A DNA stretch of 18,240 nucleotides from positions 1 to 18,240 of the forward strand of contig JAICXG010000026.1 in NCBI GenBank assembly GCA_025980625.1. Direction: 5' to 3'. This stretch comes from Chthoniobacterales bacterium. GTDB lineage: Bacteria > Verrucomicrobiota > Verrucomicrobiia > Chthoniobacterales > UBA10450. The stretch's first letter is position 1; the number at the start of each line of letters is the position of its first letter. Positions 1-7,266 of the stretch are shown here, in pieces. The translations under genes and the position numbers were made by a program. The notes under the pieces were generated by a model. It made no database searches, had not been told where the DNA came from, and saw only the letters and a list, made by a program, of their open reading frames with translations.

Positions 1-1707
1 GGTTTTGTCTGGGACGATGATGCGCTCATCCTGCGCGATCCGTTGATTCGCAGTTGGCGGCTCATCGGCGAAGGCTTCCGCCATTTCCTTTTCACCGATG
101 CGACGGCATCGGACTTCTACCGCCCATTGCAACGGCTCACTTACACGTTCGATTACGCTGCCTTCTTCCTTTGGCCTGGTGGATATCACCTCGTCAGCAT
201 CCTCTGGCACACGGCGGCCGGCATCGCGCTTTTCTTTTTCGCGGTGGAATTTCTGACGCGTTTCACGATCCCTTCGGGCCGGCGAATGGCGATTGCTTTC
301 GGCGCGTCAGTTGTCTGGCTCGTGCATCCGATACAGAGCGCAGCAGTCATCTATGTCTCGGGGCGGGCTGATCCGCTGGCGGCGACTTTTGGTTTTGTCG
401 CGCTCTATCTCGGGCTGCGCATGCTCCGGGCGAACGGCTACGGGAGATGGAGGTTTGGCCTCGGCGCCGATTTCTGTTTTCTCGCGAGCGCGTTGAGCAA
501 GGAAATGGGCCTGATTTTTCTCGCGCTGTGGTTGGTGATCGTGATCGCACAACGCCCACGCACCGCATTGTTAGGCGCGGTTGGCATCATCGGAGCGGTG
601 CTGGTTGCGTACGGTAGTCTGCGCTTTGCCGCCGAGCATGTTTCACCGCCGGCCGATCCCGGAACGCCGCTGCTCGTGCGGCCGATTCTCGCTGCGCGCG
701 CGGTCGCGGAATACACCGGGTTGTTGCTTTTTCCGTTGCATCTGCACATGGAGCGCGACGTCGCGAGTCATCCCTTTGGTTTTTCCAACGCCAGCCTCGA
801 AGCGGCTGCCCGGCGGGAATTACAAACCCTTCTCGGACTCATCCTGATCGGCGCCGGCAGCTACATGCTTTATCGCGTGCGGCGCTGGCCAGCGGTTTTC
901 CTGTCCTTGCTTCTGGCCCTCGTTTGTTACCTGCCAGTCAGTGGACTCGTTCCGCTCAATGCGACCGTGGCCGAGCATTGGCTTTATCTGCCGAGCGCAT
1001 TCCTTTTCCTCGCGGCCGCGGTCGCGCTCGACTCGTTAGGCTCGAAGAAGGTGATTGCCTGTCTCACGCTTTGGCTGCTCTTTCTCGCCGCCCGAACTTT
1101 TGACCGGTGTTTCGATTGGAAAGATCAGCGCACCTTTCTCACCCGGACGATTGCCGAGGGCGGCGATTCGGCCCGGATGTTGATCAACCTCGGCGGGCTG
1201 GAATTGACCGAAGGCCACCTCGCGGCGGCGCGTCAGGCTTTGCAGCGCGCGCTCGGGAAGGAGCCGAACAATCCGCGCGCCCAGCTGACCCTCGCCGCGG
1301 TGCAGATGGGAGAGCGCGACTTCGCCGGCGCGCGCAAGTTGCTCCGCGGGATCACCGCGCCACCCGAGTTGCACGCCCGCGCCGCGGAGGAACTGGCGAT
1401 CTTGGGAGCACGCGAGACCGGGCAGCTTGATCTCAGGCAACTGCGTTTGGCGGCGCGTTTAGGTCCGCAGAATTGGGAGATCGAACGGCGTTACATCAAT
1501 GCGCTGGCCAATGGCGGTTTTTCCGAAAGAGCGATCACCGAACTAAAGACCTGCCTCGCTCTCGCACCGTGGCGCTCCGAAAGCTGGCTCATCATGAGTC
1601 AGGTGCTAAAAGGACTCGGCCGGCCTAACGAGTCCGCGCTTGCGTTAGCGGAAGCGAAAGCAAACGACGTGCATCTTTCCGAACGGGTCGTTTCCTTTTC
1701 TCGTTAG
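1..1707 (+). CDS. TMTC/GT-C-like polytopic membrane protein with C-terminal TPRs (5' truncated)
   Basis: The reading frame is open from the first base, so the true start lies upstream; the internal TTG at 43 is not a credible start. The visible 568 residues begin with FVWDDDALI. This is the acidic first-loop motif seen in GT-C type glycosyltransferases of the TMTC / dolichyl-phosphate-mannose mannosyltransferase kind. It is followed by YRPLQRLTY and a GYHLVSILWH motif, also typical of that family. About eight to ten hydrophobic segments follow up to roughly residue 375. From about residue 390 to the end the protein is helical with TPR-like units, for example GHLAAARQALQRALGKEPNN. Known relatives are membrane sugar transferases with a soluble TPR tail, but the bacterial members are mostly uncharacterised, so the substrate is unknown. 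The gene ends in TAG at 1705-1707 and shares bases with the stop codon of the convergent MFS gene. Confidence 0.8.
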   Translation, partial: GFVWDDDALILRDPLIRSWRLIGEGFRHFLFTDATASDFYRPLQRLTYTFDYAAFFLWPGGYHLVSILWHTAAGIALFFFAVEFLTRFTIPSGRRMAIAFGASVVWLVHPIQSAAVIYVSGRADPLAATFGFVALYLGLRMLRANGYGRWRFGLGADFCFLASALSKEMGLIFLALWLVIVIAQRPRTALLGAVGIIGAVLVAYGSLRFAAEHVSPPADPGTPLLVRPILAARAVAEYTGLLLFPLHLHMERDVASHPFGFSNASLEAAARRELQTLLGLILIGAGSYMLYRVRRWPAVFLSLLLALVCYLPVSGLVPLNATVAEHWLYLPSAFLFLAAAVALDSLGSKKVIACLTLWLLFLAARTFDRCFDWKDQRTFLTRTIAEGGDSARMLINLGGLELTEGHLAAARQALQRALGKEPNNPRAQLTLAAVQMGERDFAGARKLLRGITAPPELHARAAEELAILGARETGQLDLRQLRLAARLGPQNWEIERRYINALANGGFSERAITELKTCLALAPWRSESWLIMSQVLKGLGRPNESALALAEAKANDVHLSERVVSFSR

Positions 1708-2975
1708 GCCGCCGCCTTCTCGACCGCGTCGGTGTCGGCGGGGAGATATTTCATTCCGGCAAGCCAGATGATTCCCGAGGCCAGCATGATTACGGAGACA
1801 AAGATGAATGCCACGCGCCAGTTCGTGTGCCCGGCGATGTAACCGAGAGTGGGAAAAGCGAGCACATCGCCGAGCGCGTGAATGACAAGGATGTTGAGCG
1901 CGAAAGCCGTCGCGCGCACCTTCGGCAGGGAGACGTTGGCGAGCGCGGTGTTTGACGGTCCGGTGTTGAGGAAGAGAAGAAAGACCGCGCTTCCCATGAA
2001 CCACCACGCCCGCGGGAAAGGCGTGTAGAGCATGATGATGAACAACGGACACGCCAGCACCATGCCCAATCCCGAGACGAGAAAATAGGAGCCGGGAATC
2101 CTTTTGCGGAGCCGATCGCCGAGCCAGCCGCCGACCAGGGTCGAAAGCAATCCGGTGCCGGCAATGAGCGCGCCGAAAGTCTGCGTCGCCGAGGGTGGTT
2201 GGCCGCGGGAACGTAAATATTCCGCAGCCCAAAAACCGATCCCGCCGAGCGCGAAAGTCATGGCGGTTTGGGCCGCGCAATTGAGCACATACGAGCGGGT
2301 GCGCGCGAGCGTGCGGTAATCTTTGCGCGTCGCGCGCTGCCGTTCCGGGCGCGCGCCGGTCGCCGCGCGCGGGTCGCGTTGCAAGAGCGAGATGATGCCG
2401 AGCAGAAATCCCGGCACGGCGGCGAAGAGAAACGCCCAGCGCCAGCGTTCCGCTATCGGCACCGGTGTGAAATGGGTCAGCACCGCGCCACCGAGCACAT
2501 AGCCGAGCGCGCTGCCCACGGGAATCGCCGCGCAAAATGCCGCGAGAATGCGCCCGCGCGTTTCCAGCGGAAAGAGATCGGCCAAAACCGTGGGCGCGGC
2601 CGGCCCGTAGCCGCCTTCGCCGATCCCGACAAACACGCGCGTCGCAAAGAGCATCGCAAAGGTCATCGCCAGACCCGAGGCTGCCGTCGCCAGGCTCCAC
2701 AAAATGACCGCGCTGCCGATGATGAGCCAGCGCGAAAGCCGATCGGCAAGCCAGCCGAGCGCCGGCGCGCTCAACATGTAAGTGACGAGAAAGGCGCTCC
2801 CGAGCGTGCCGCTGATGGCCATCGCATTCACATCGCCCGCCGCAAAAAAGGTCGCGCGAATCGACGGCTCGACTGCCGCCAGCACCTGCCGGTCGATGTA
2901 GTTGAAAAGATTGATCCCGAGGAGCAACGCGAGCGCGCTGTAGGCGCCGCGCTTCACCGGTGACGGTTCTCTCAT
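1704..2975 (-). CDS. Spinster-type MFS transporter
   Basis: The product is 423 residues, the usual size for a 12-helix major facilitator. Helix 1 carries NYIDRQ (residues 25-30), a hallmark of the Spinster/Spns branch. The loop between helices 2 and 3 has the MFS motif A form GWLADRLSRW (74-83) with its conserved Asp78. Helix 4 and the following loop have GIGEGGYGPAAPT (117-129), also Spns-like, and a second motif A copy (GGWLGDRLRKR) lies near residue 270. It sits in the inner membrane as a secondary transporter. The ATG at 2973-2975 is chosen because it directly precedes the first helix. The start is about 50 bases from the ATG of the divergent acyltransferase/ligase gene, which suggests a shared promoter region and possibly a lipid-related substrate. 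That substrate link is inference; other Spns-like bacterial transporters are poorly defined. Confidence 0.85.
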   Translation of the reverse strand: MREPSPVKRGAYSALALLLGINLFNYIDRQVLAAVEPSIRATFFAAGDVNAMAISGTLGSAFLVTYMLSAPALGWLADRLSRWLIIGSAVILWSLATAASGLAMTFAMLFATRVFVGIGEGGYGPAAPTVLADLFPLETRGRILAAFCAAIPVGSALGYVLGGAVLTHFTPVPIAERWRWAFLFAAVPGFLLGIISLLQRDPRAATGARPERQRATRKDYRTLARTRSYVLNCAAQTAMTFALGGIGFWAAEYLRSRGQPPSATQTFGALIAGTGLLSTLVGGWLGDRLRKRIPGSYFLVSGLGMVLACPLFIIMLYTPFPRAWWFMGSAVFLLFLNTGPSNTALANVSLPKVRATAFALNILVIHALGDVLAFPTLGYIAGHTNWRVAFIFVSVIMLASGIIWLAGMKYLPADTDAVEKAAA

Positions 2976-3024
2976 CCAATTGCCGATTGCAGTAGGCGAC
3001 GGGCTGATTGTAAATCATAAACCC

Positions 3025-5229
3025 ATGCCGCCGATCTCCGTCGCCGAGCGCGTGCTGCGCTTCGTTGGGATGCCGCTCGTGCGGCTGATCTATCGAGTGA
3101 ACGCGGTCGGGCTCGAGCATTTGCCACGCGGCGGCTTTCTCCTTTTGCCTAACCACATCAGCTGGGTCGACGCGATCATTCTTCTCATCGCCTGCCCGCG
3201 CCCGATCCGCTTCATGATCGCGGAGGAGTTTTATTGCAATCGCTGGCTCCACTGGGTGCTGCACATTACCCGTTCGATCCCGATCACGCCGCGTCGCGCG
3301 AAAGACGCGATGCGCGTGGCGGCGGAGATGATCTGCGACGGCGAGATCGTCTGCGTTTTTCCCGAGGGCGAGCTGACCCGCTCGGGCGTCCTCGGCACCC
3401 TTCGGCGCGGTTACGAATTGATCGCGCGGCAATCGGAAGCGCCGGTCGTGCCGGTCTGGCTCGACCAGCTCTGGGGCTCGATCTTTTCCTTCCAGGGAGG
3501 AAAGTTTTTCCGGAAATGGCCGCGCCATTTTCCCTATCCGGCGACGGTGGAATTTGGCCAGCCGCTTTCGCCTAACGAGGCTAACACAGCAACGGTGCGC
3601 GAGCAGCTTTTGCAGCTCGGTGAAAACTGTTTCAGCCGGCGGCCGGCGCTCCGGCAGTCGTTAGGGGTGGCCGCCCTCCGCGGCCTCGCGCGGCACCCGT
3701 TTCGCCTCGCGGTGATCGACGGGACCGACGGCTCGACCCTGAGCCGGGGCAAGTTGTTAGGCGCGGCCGCCGCCCTTAGTCGTTACCTGCGGCGCCATTG
3801 CCCGGAGGAGCGGATCGCGTTCGTCCTTCCCGCGAGCAAAGGCGGGCTCGTTGCCAATCTCGCCATCGTCCTCGCGGGGAAGGTGCCGGCCGGTTTGAAT
3901 TTCACGAGCGGCCGCAACGCCGTCGCGCGCGCCCAGGAGATTGCCGGCCTGACGACTGCGATCTCGGCCCACGCTTTCGCGAAACGGTTTCCCGATTTTC
4001 CCTGGCCGGAAAAAGTCATTCCCCTCGACGAACTGCTGCCGAAGATGAAGCGCGAAATTTTCCTCTGGTGGATGGCGGCGATTTTTCTTCCCGCGCGCTT
4101 GCTCATTCGCTGGCTCGAGGTGTCATCGTTAGGCGGACACTCCGAGGCGGTGCTCCTTTTTACAAGCGGCAGTTCCGGCGATCCGAAAGGCGTCGTCCTG
4201 AGTCATCGCAATCTCGTCGGCAACGTCGCCCAGTTCCGCGTCGTCCTCGATGCGACCCGCGAAGATAAGATCCTGGCCTCGCTCCCGTTCTTTCATAGCT
4301 TCGGCTGCACCGTCACACTCTGGTTTCCGCTCATCGATGGCGTGCCGATCGTGACTTATCCGAACCCGCTCGACGCCGCGAAGTGCGCCGAGCTGATCGA
4401 ACGTTATCGCATCACGGTTGTGCTCGCGGCGCCGACCTTTCTCCGCGGTTACCTGCGCAAAGCGGAGCGGAAACAATTCGAGAGCGTCCGCCTAACGATC
4501 ACCGGGGCGGAGAAACTGCCGCGCAGTCTGGCCGAATCATTCGAGCAACGGCTCGGCAAGCCGGTCTACGAAGGCTATGGCCTGACCGAAACTTCGCCGG
4601 TCGTGAGCGTGAATCTTCCCGATCCCAAACCATCGACTCCGGGCGATACCGTGCAGCCTTTGAATCGTCCCGGCTCAGTCGGCAAACTCGTCCCCGGGCT
4701 CGCAGCGCAAATTCGCGACTCGGAGACCGGCCACAAACTTTCCCTGCACGACACCGGCATGCTCTGGCTGCGTGGCGTCAATATTTTCGAAGGTTACCTG
4801 CATGATCCCGGGCGCACCGAGGAGGTCCTGCAAGGTGGCTGGCTTAAGACCGGCGACCTCGGCCGGTTCGATGAGGACGGCTTTCTCTTCATCGAAGGCC
4901 GTGTCTCGCGTTTCTCCAAGATCGGCGGCGAAATGGTCCCGCACGAAACTGTCGAGCACAAAATTCAGGCTGCGCTCGGCCTCGCGCAGGAAGGCGAGCG
5001 CAGCCTCGCCGTCACCTCCGTCGTCGATTCGCAAAAGGGCGAAGCGCTCGTCTTACTGAGCACGATCAAGATCGACCAGGCGAAGTTGCGCGCCCAGTTG
5101 CAGGAAGCCGGTGTGCCCAATCTCTGGATCCCGAAAGTAATCCTGCGCGTCGATCAAATCCCGGTGCTCGCGACCGGCAAGCTCGACCTGCGTCGTTGTA
5201 GCGAGCTCGCGGCTGAGTCACAGACATGA
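3025..5229 (+). CDS. Aas-like fused PlsC acyltransferase / AMP-dependent acyl ligase
   Basis: The product is 734 residues, close to E. coli Aas. Residues 1-190 form a PlsC/LPLAT domain with the catalytic NHISWVD box (His44, Asp49) and the FPEGELTRSG substrate box (112-121). Residues from about 225 to the end form an ANL-family adenylating domain. It contains the P-loop FTSGSSGDPKG (379-389), YGLTETSP (518-525), the TGDLGRFDEDGFLFIEGR hinge region (609-626) and the C-terminal catalytic lysine in ATGKLDLRR (about 719). In Aas-type enzymes the ligase activates a fatty acid and the acyltransferase re-acylates lysophospholipid at the inner membrane. All key residues are present, so the protein should be active. 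I prefer the ATG at 3025 over an in-frame TTG at 2980, because PlsC homology begins just after it and 2980 would leave almost no leader. No strong Shine-Dalgarno site is visible. Confidence 0.85.
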   Translation: MPPISVAERVLRFVGMPLVRLIYRVNAVGLEHLPRGGFLLLPNHISWVDAIILLIACPRPIRFMIAEEFYCNRWLHWVLHITRSIPITPRRAKDAMRVAAEMICDGEIVCVFPEGELTRSGVLGTLRRGYELIARQSEAPVVPVWLDQLWGSIFSFQGGKFFRKWPRHFPYPATVEFGQPLSPNEANTATVREQLLQLGENCFSRRPALRQSLGVAALRGLARHPFRLAVIDGTDGSTLSRGKLLGAAAALSRYLRRHCPEERIAFVLPASKGGLVANLAIVLAGKVPAGLNFTSGRNAVARAQEIAGLTTAISAHAFAKRFPDFPWPEKVIPLDELLPKMKREIFLWWMAAIFLPARLLIRWLEVSSLGGHSEAVLLFTSGSSGDPKGVVLSHRNLVGNVAQFRVVLDATREDKILASLPFFHSFGCTVTLWFPLIDGVPIVTYPNPLDAAKCAELIERYRITVVLAAPTFLRGYLRKAERKQFESVRLTITGAEKLPRSLAESFEQRLGKPVYEGYGLTETSPVVSVNLPDPKPSTPGDTVQPLNRPGSVGKLVPGLAAQIRDSETGHKLSLHDTGMLWLRGVNIFEGYLHDPGRTEEVLQGGWLKTGDLGRFDEDGFLFIEGRVSRFSKIGGEMVPHETVEHKIQAALGLAQEGERSLAVTSVVDSQKGEALVLLSTIKIDQAKLRAQLQEAGVPNLWIPKVILRVDQIPVLATGKLDLRRCSELAAESQT

Positions 5230-5349
5230 CGCGCGATGGGACACCACCTGCTTTACCTCGACACCAGAGCAGCTCCTAACTCACTTACGCCGGCTCCGGG
5301 TTAAACAAGGGTGCGCCGACGCTAGCTTTCAGTCTATCTCGACAGTCGA

Positions 5350-6567
5350 TTACTGACAGGTAAAATGTTCTATGAGCGTGCGCCGCTCGCTGGCATTTTC
5401 ACCCACGCTCCAGAGGTCAGTCGAAGAAACGGCCGCCACGCCGAGTAACTCCGAGCTGGGAGTGCCGGCCGGGCTGGGAAAGACACTCCAGCTCGTTCCG
5501 TCCCAGTGCTCGATGAGAGTATTAAGCAAGCCGCTGTCAGCCTGAAAACTGCCCACTGCCCAGACGTCATCGGAGCTGACAGCTGCGACACCATTAAGTA
5601 TATCAAAGCTCGAGCTCGGGCTAGGACTGTCTAGGATGCTCCAGCTCGTTCCGTCCCAGTGCAGCGTTCCGGTCTGTAGCGGTGAACCTTCCGCATTTGG
5701 AATCGTGAAGGCACCTACCGTCCAGATGTCGGTCGCAGAGATGGCGGAGATCGCATTCATGAAATCGACATTGGTGTTCGGGAAATGTGGACTGACCACG
5801 ACGTTCCATGCGCTGCCGTCCCAGTGTTCAATAAGATTATGTTCTTCACCCAGAGCCGTGCTCTCACCGGCCGTCCAGATATCGCTGGCGCTCACCGCCG
5901 TCACGCCAAAGAGCCTGTCATCGAAAAACCCGGTGCCTTGACCCGGGTTTGGGCTCGGCACAATTGTCCAGCTCGTTCCATCCCAGTGCTCGACTAATGT
6001 TTCGCCGATGGTAATGCTGGCGGCATAGCCGACCGCCCAGACGTCATTCGAACTAATCGCGACCACACCTGTCAGTGTGTTATCTGCTGGTTGAGAGCCG
6101 ACACTTAGTGATGGGCTGGGAACGATCTGCCATCTTTGGCCATCCCAATGTTCCGTAAGAGTCCGCGCCGATCCTCTGCCCTGTGCCGTACCCACTGCCC
6201 AGACGTCATTGCTCGAGATAGCCGATATGCCATCGAGCAAAGCGGTCGCGCCACGCGGTCCCGGGCTGCGCACAATGCTCCAGCTTGAGCCATCCCAATG
6301 CTCGATCAATGTGGCGCCCGGCACCGACGGATCGCGTGTTGCATCGCCGACCACCCAAATATCGCTAGCGGTTACAACAGCCACGCCTCTGAGAATATTA
6401 TCCGGCATGGTTGTATTGGGGCTGCTGACAACATTCCAACTGCATGTCGTCTCGTCTGACGTAATGCTATCTGCCGAGGCAAATGCAGCCGGCGCTGGCA
6501 CAGCGAATAGACTTACCGCAATGATGCCGCCACAGCACCAGTTTGTTCTCTGCCATCTCATTAACAT
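5350..6567 (-). CDS. Secreted seven-bladed beta-propeller protein
   Basis: The product is 405 residues. The first 30 residues form a signal peptide (RWQR, then a hydrophobic stretch ending in PAPAAFA|SAD). The rest is seven repeats of about 50 residues. Each has a core like GVAAVSSDDVWAVG, followed by TLIEHWDGTSW and a SP-rich turn, which predicts a seven-bladed propeller. The mature protein has only two cysteines, Cys42 (TTCSW) and Cys404 (HFTCQ). They sit where the circular repeat is cut, so they probably close the ring. The ATG at 6565-6567 is chosen because AAGGAG lies seven bases upstream; a longer frame to 6720 has no such support. No catalytic motif is recognisable. The gene stands alone, converges on the Aas-like gene, and its function is unknown. 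Confidence 0.8.
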   Translation of the reverse strand: MLMRWQRTNWCCGGIIAVSLFAVPAPAAFASADSITSDETTCSWNVVSSPNTTMPDNILRGVAVVTASDIWVVGDATRDPSVPGATLIEHWDGSSWSIVRSPGPRGATALLDGISAISSNDVWAVGTAQGRGSARTLTEHWDGQRWQIVPSPSLSVGSQPADNTLTGVVAISSNDVWAVGYAASITIGETLVEHWDGTSWTIVPSPNPGQGTGFFDDRLFGVTAVSASDIWTAGESTALGEEHNLIEHWDGSAWNVVVSPHFPNTNVDFMNAISAISATDIWTVGAFTIPNAEGSPLQTGTLHWDGTSWSILDSPSPSSSFDILNGVAAVSSDDVWAVGSFQADSGLLNTLIEHWDGTSWSVFPSPAGTPSSELLGVAAVSSTDLWSVGENASERRTLIEHFTCQ

Positions 6568-6574
6568 ATGATTA

Positions 6575-6580
6575 CTCCTT
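6575..6580 (-). promoter_or_regulatory. Strong ribosome binding site for the seven-bladed propeller gene
   Basis: On the minus strand AAGGAG is followed by a 7-base spacer and ATG at 6567. It is one of the few good Shine-Dalgarno sites in the window and fixes the start of this gene, removing 51 codons from the longest frame. Confidence 0.75.
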
Positions 6581-6805
6581 CTTTGACTCACGAACACTGA
6601 CATCAATAAAATGGATGCACAGCGTTGAGCTTGAAAACTCCGACCGGATCGGGTCGGGGCGCCGGCATTCGGGGGGAGACGGAGAGTCTCGACGAACGAG
6701 GAATGGTTAATACTCTGCACGTGCTCTTTCCGTCACAGGAATCGCAGGATCATCCCCCGGCGGCCGCACGAGTTTTGCCGATTCTGTAACAGAGCTGTTA
6801 CTAAT

Positions 6806-7029
6806 CCTCGTTCCGAAGTTGCACTTGGGAATGTCCGTCGTTCTTCTCGTTCCCAAGTTGCACTTGGGAATGCCCGCTCCCCTGCGAACTGGCACTGCGG
6901 GCAGCGTTCTTTTCCTTATCGCTACTGATCCAACTTCAGGAGCGGAGCGCCCTACGGAGCGGTTGACGCTCTCGGAGAAGTGCAACTTCCAGGAGCTATC
7001 GGGTTCCCAAGTGCAACTTGGGAACGAGG
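6806..7029. repeat. MITE/REP-doublet-like element with 26-base inverted ends
   Basis: The left end (6806-6831) begins CCTCGTTCC and the right end (7004-7029) finishes GGAACGAGG. As inverted repeats they match at 25 of 26 positions. Each end itself contains a near-palindrome around AAGTTGCACTT. A second, perfect copy of the palindromic core lies inside at 6850-6870, and a degraded inverted copy (GAAGTGCAACTTC) lies near 6978-6990. No transposase is encoded within the 224 bases. The layout resembles non-autonomous palindromic elements mobilised by REP-associated (RAYT/IS200-like) transposases, but mobility here is inference. Confidence 0.65.
6850..6870. repeat. Perfect copy of the 21-base palindromic repeat core
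   Basis: TTCCCAAGT-TGC-ACTTGGGAA is a perfect 9+9 dyad with a 3-base loop. Other copies lie at 6811-6831 (one mismatch, same orientation) and at 7004-7024 (inverted). It would form a stable hairpin in DNA or RNA. Confidence 0.8.
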
Positions 7030-7266
7030 AGCAGGTGCCGGCGACCTCTCCGCTGGCTGGCTAGCTCGCTTTACCTTATGAAAAGCTTCCGGCGCGGTTT
7101 ATACCCGCCCTCGCCAGCGCTGGCTGGTCTCAGTCTCGTTAGGCGACCGCTGCAAACTAAGCGTGGCAATGAAGAACATGGTGCGTGACAGATATCCCGC
7201 CCTTCTCTGTTGGTCGCTTCTGCCTGGTGTAATTAGCTTCTGCTACGAACTGCCATAGCTGATCGC

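Larger units (their letters stand above)
6568..7266. other. Gene-free stretch between the propeller gene and the RND operon
   Basis: About 700 bases hold no convincing gene. Besides the inverted-repeat element at 6806-7029 it contains three small dyads. CCGACC/GGTCGG at 6640-6657 is followed on the minus strand by AGTTTTC, giving a weak terminator look. GTAACAG-AG-CTGTTAC lies at 6786-6801. The perfect 12-base palindrome GCCAGCGCTGGC lies at 7113-7124. None is strong enough to name as an operator or terminator. The short open frames here read through the repeats. Confidence 0.6.

Noticed and set aside
2268..2963. A 231-codon plus-strand frame inside the MFS gene
   Set aside because: Its translation is extremely Arg-rich and low in hydrophobic residues, and it lies antisense to a clear transporter with all MFS motifs.
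2976..3024. A sigma-70 promoter for the Aas-like gene (TTGCAG, then TGTAAA at 16-base spacing)
   Set aside because: Only three of six and four of six consensus matches; not distinguishable from chance in this AT-richer gap.
1645..3528. A 627-codon minus-strand open frame spanning the MFS gene and the start of the Aas-like gene
   Set aside because: It is a shadow of high-GC codon bias in another frame. Its translation is Arg/Ala/His-rich with no domain, and it conflicts with two well-supported genes.
5230..5349. A bidirectional terminator between the convergent Aas-like and propeller genes
   Set aside because: No stem longer than about five pairs and no T-run was found in this 120-base gap.
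6811..7024. The repeated palindromes considered as a CRISPR array
   Set aside because: Copies are in both orientations, spacing is irregular and there are no unique equal-length spacers.
6707..7064. Short frames on both strands giving peptides such as GIPKCNLGTR
   Set aside because: The peptides are direct readings of the palindromic repeats, not of a conserved protein; no start signal or domain.
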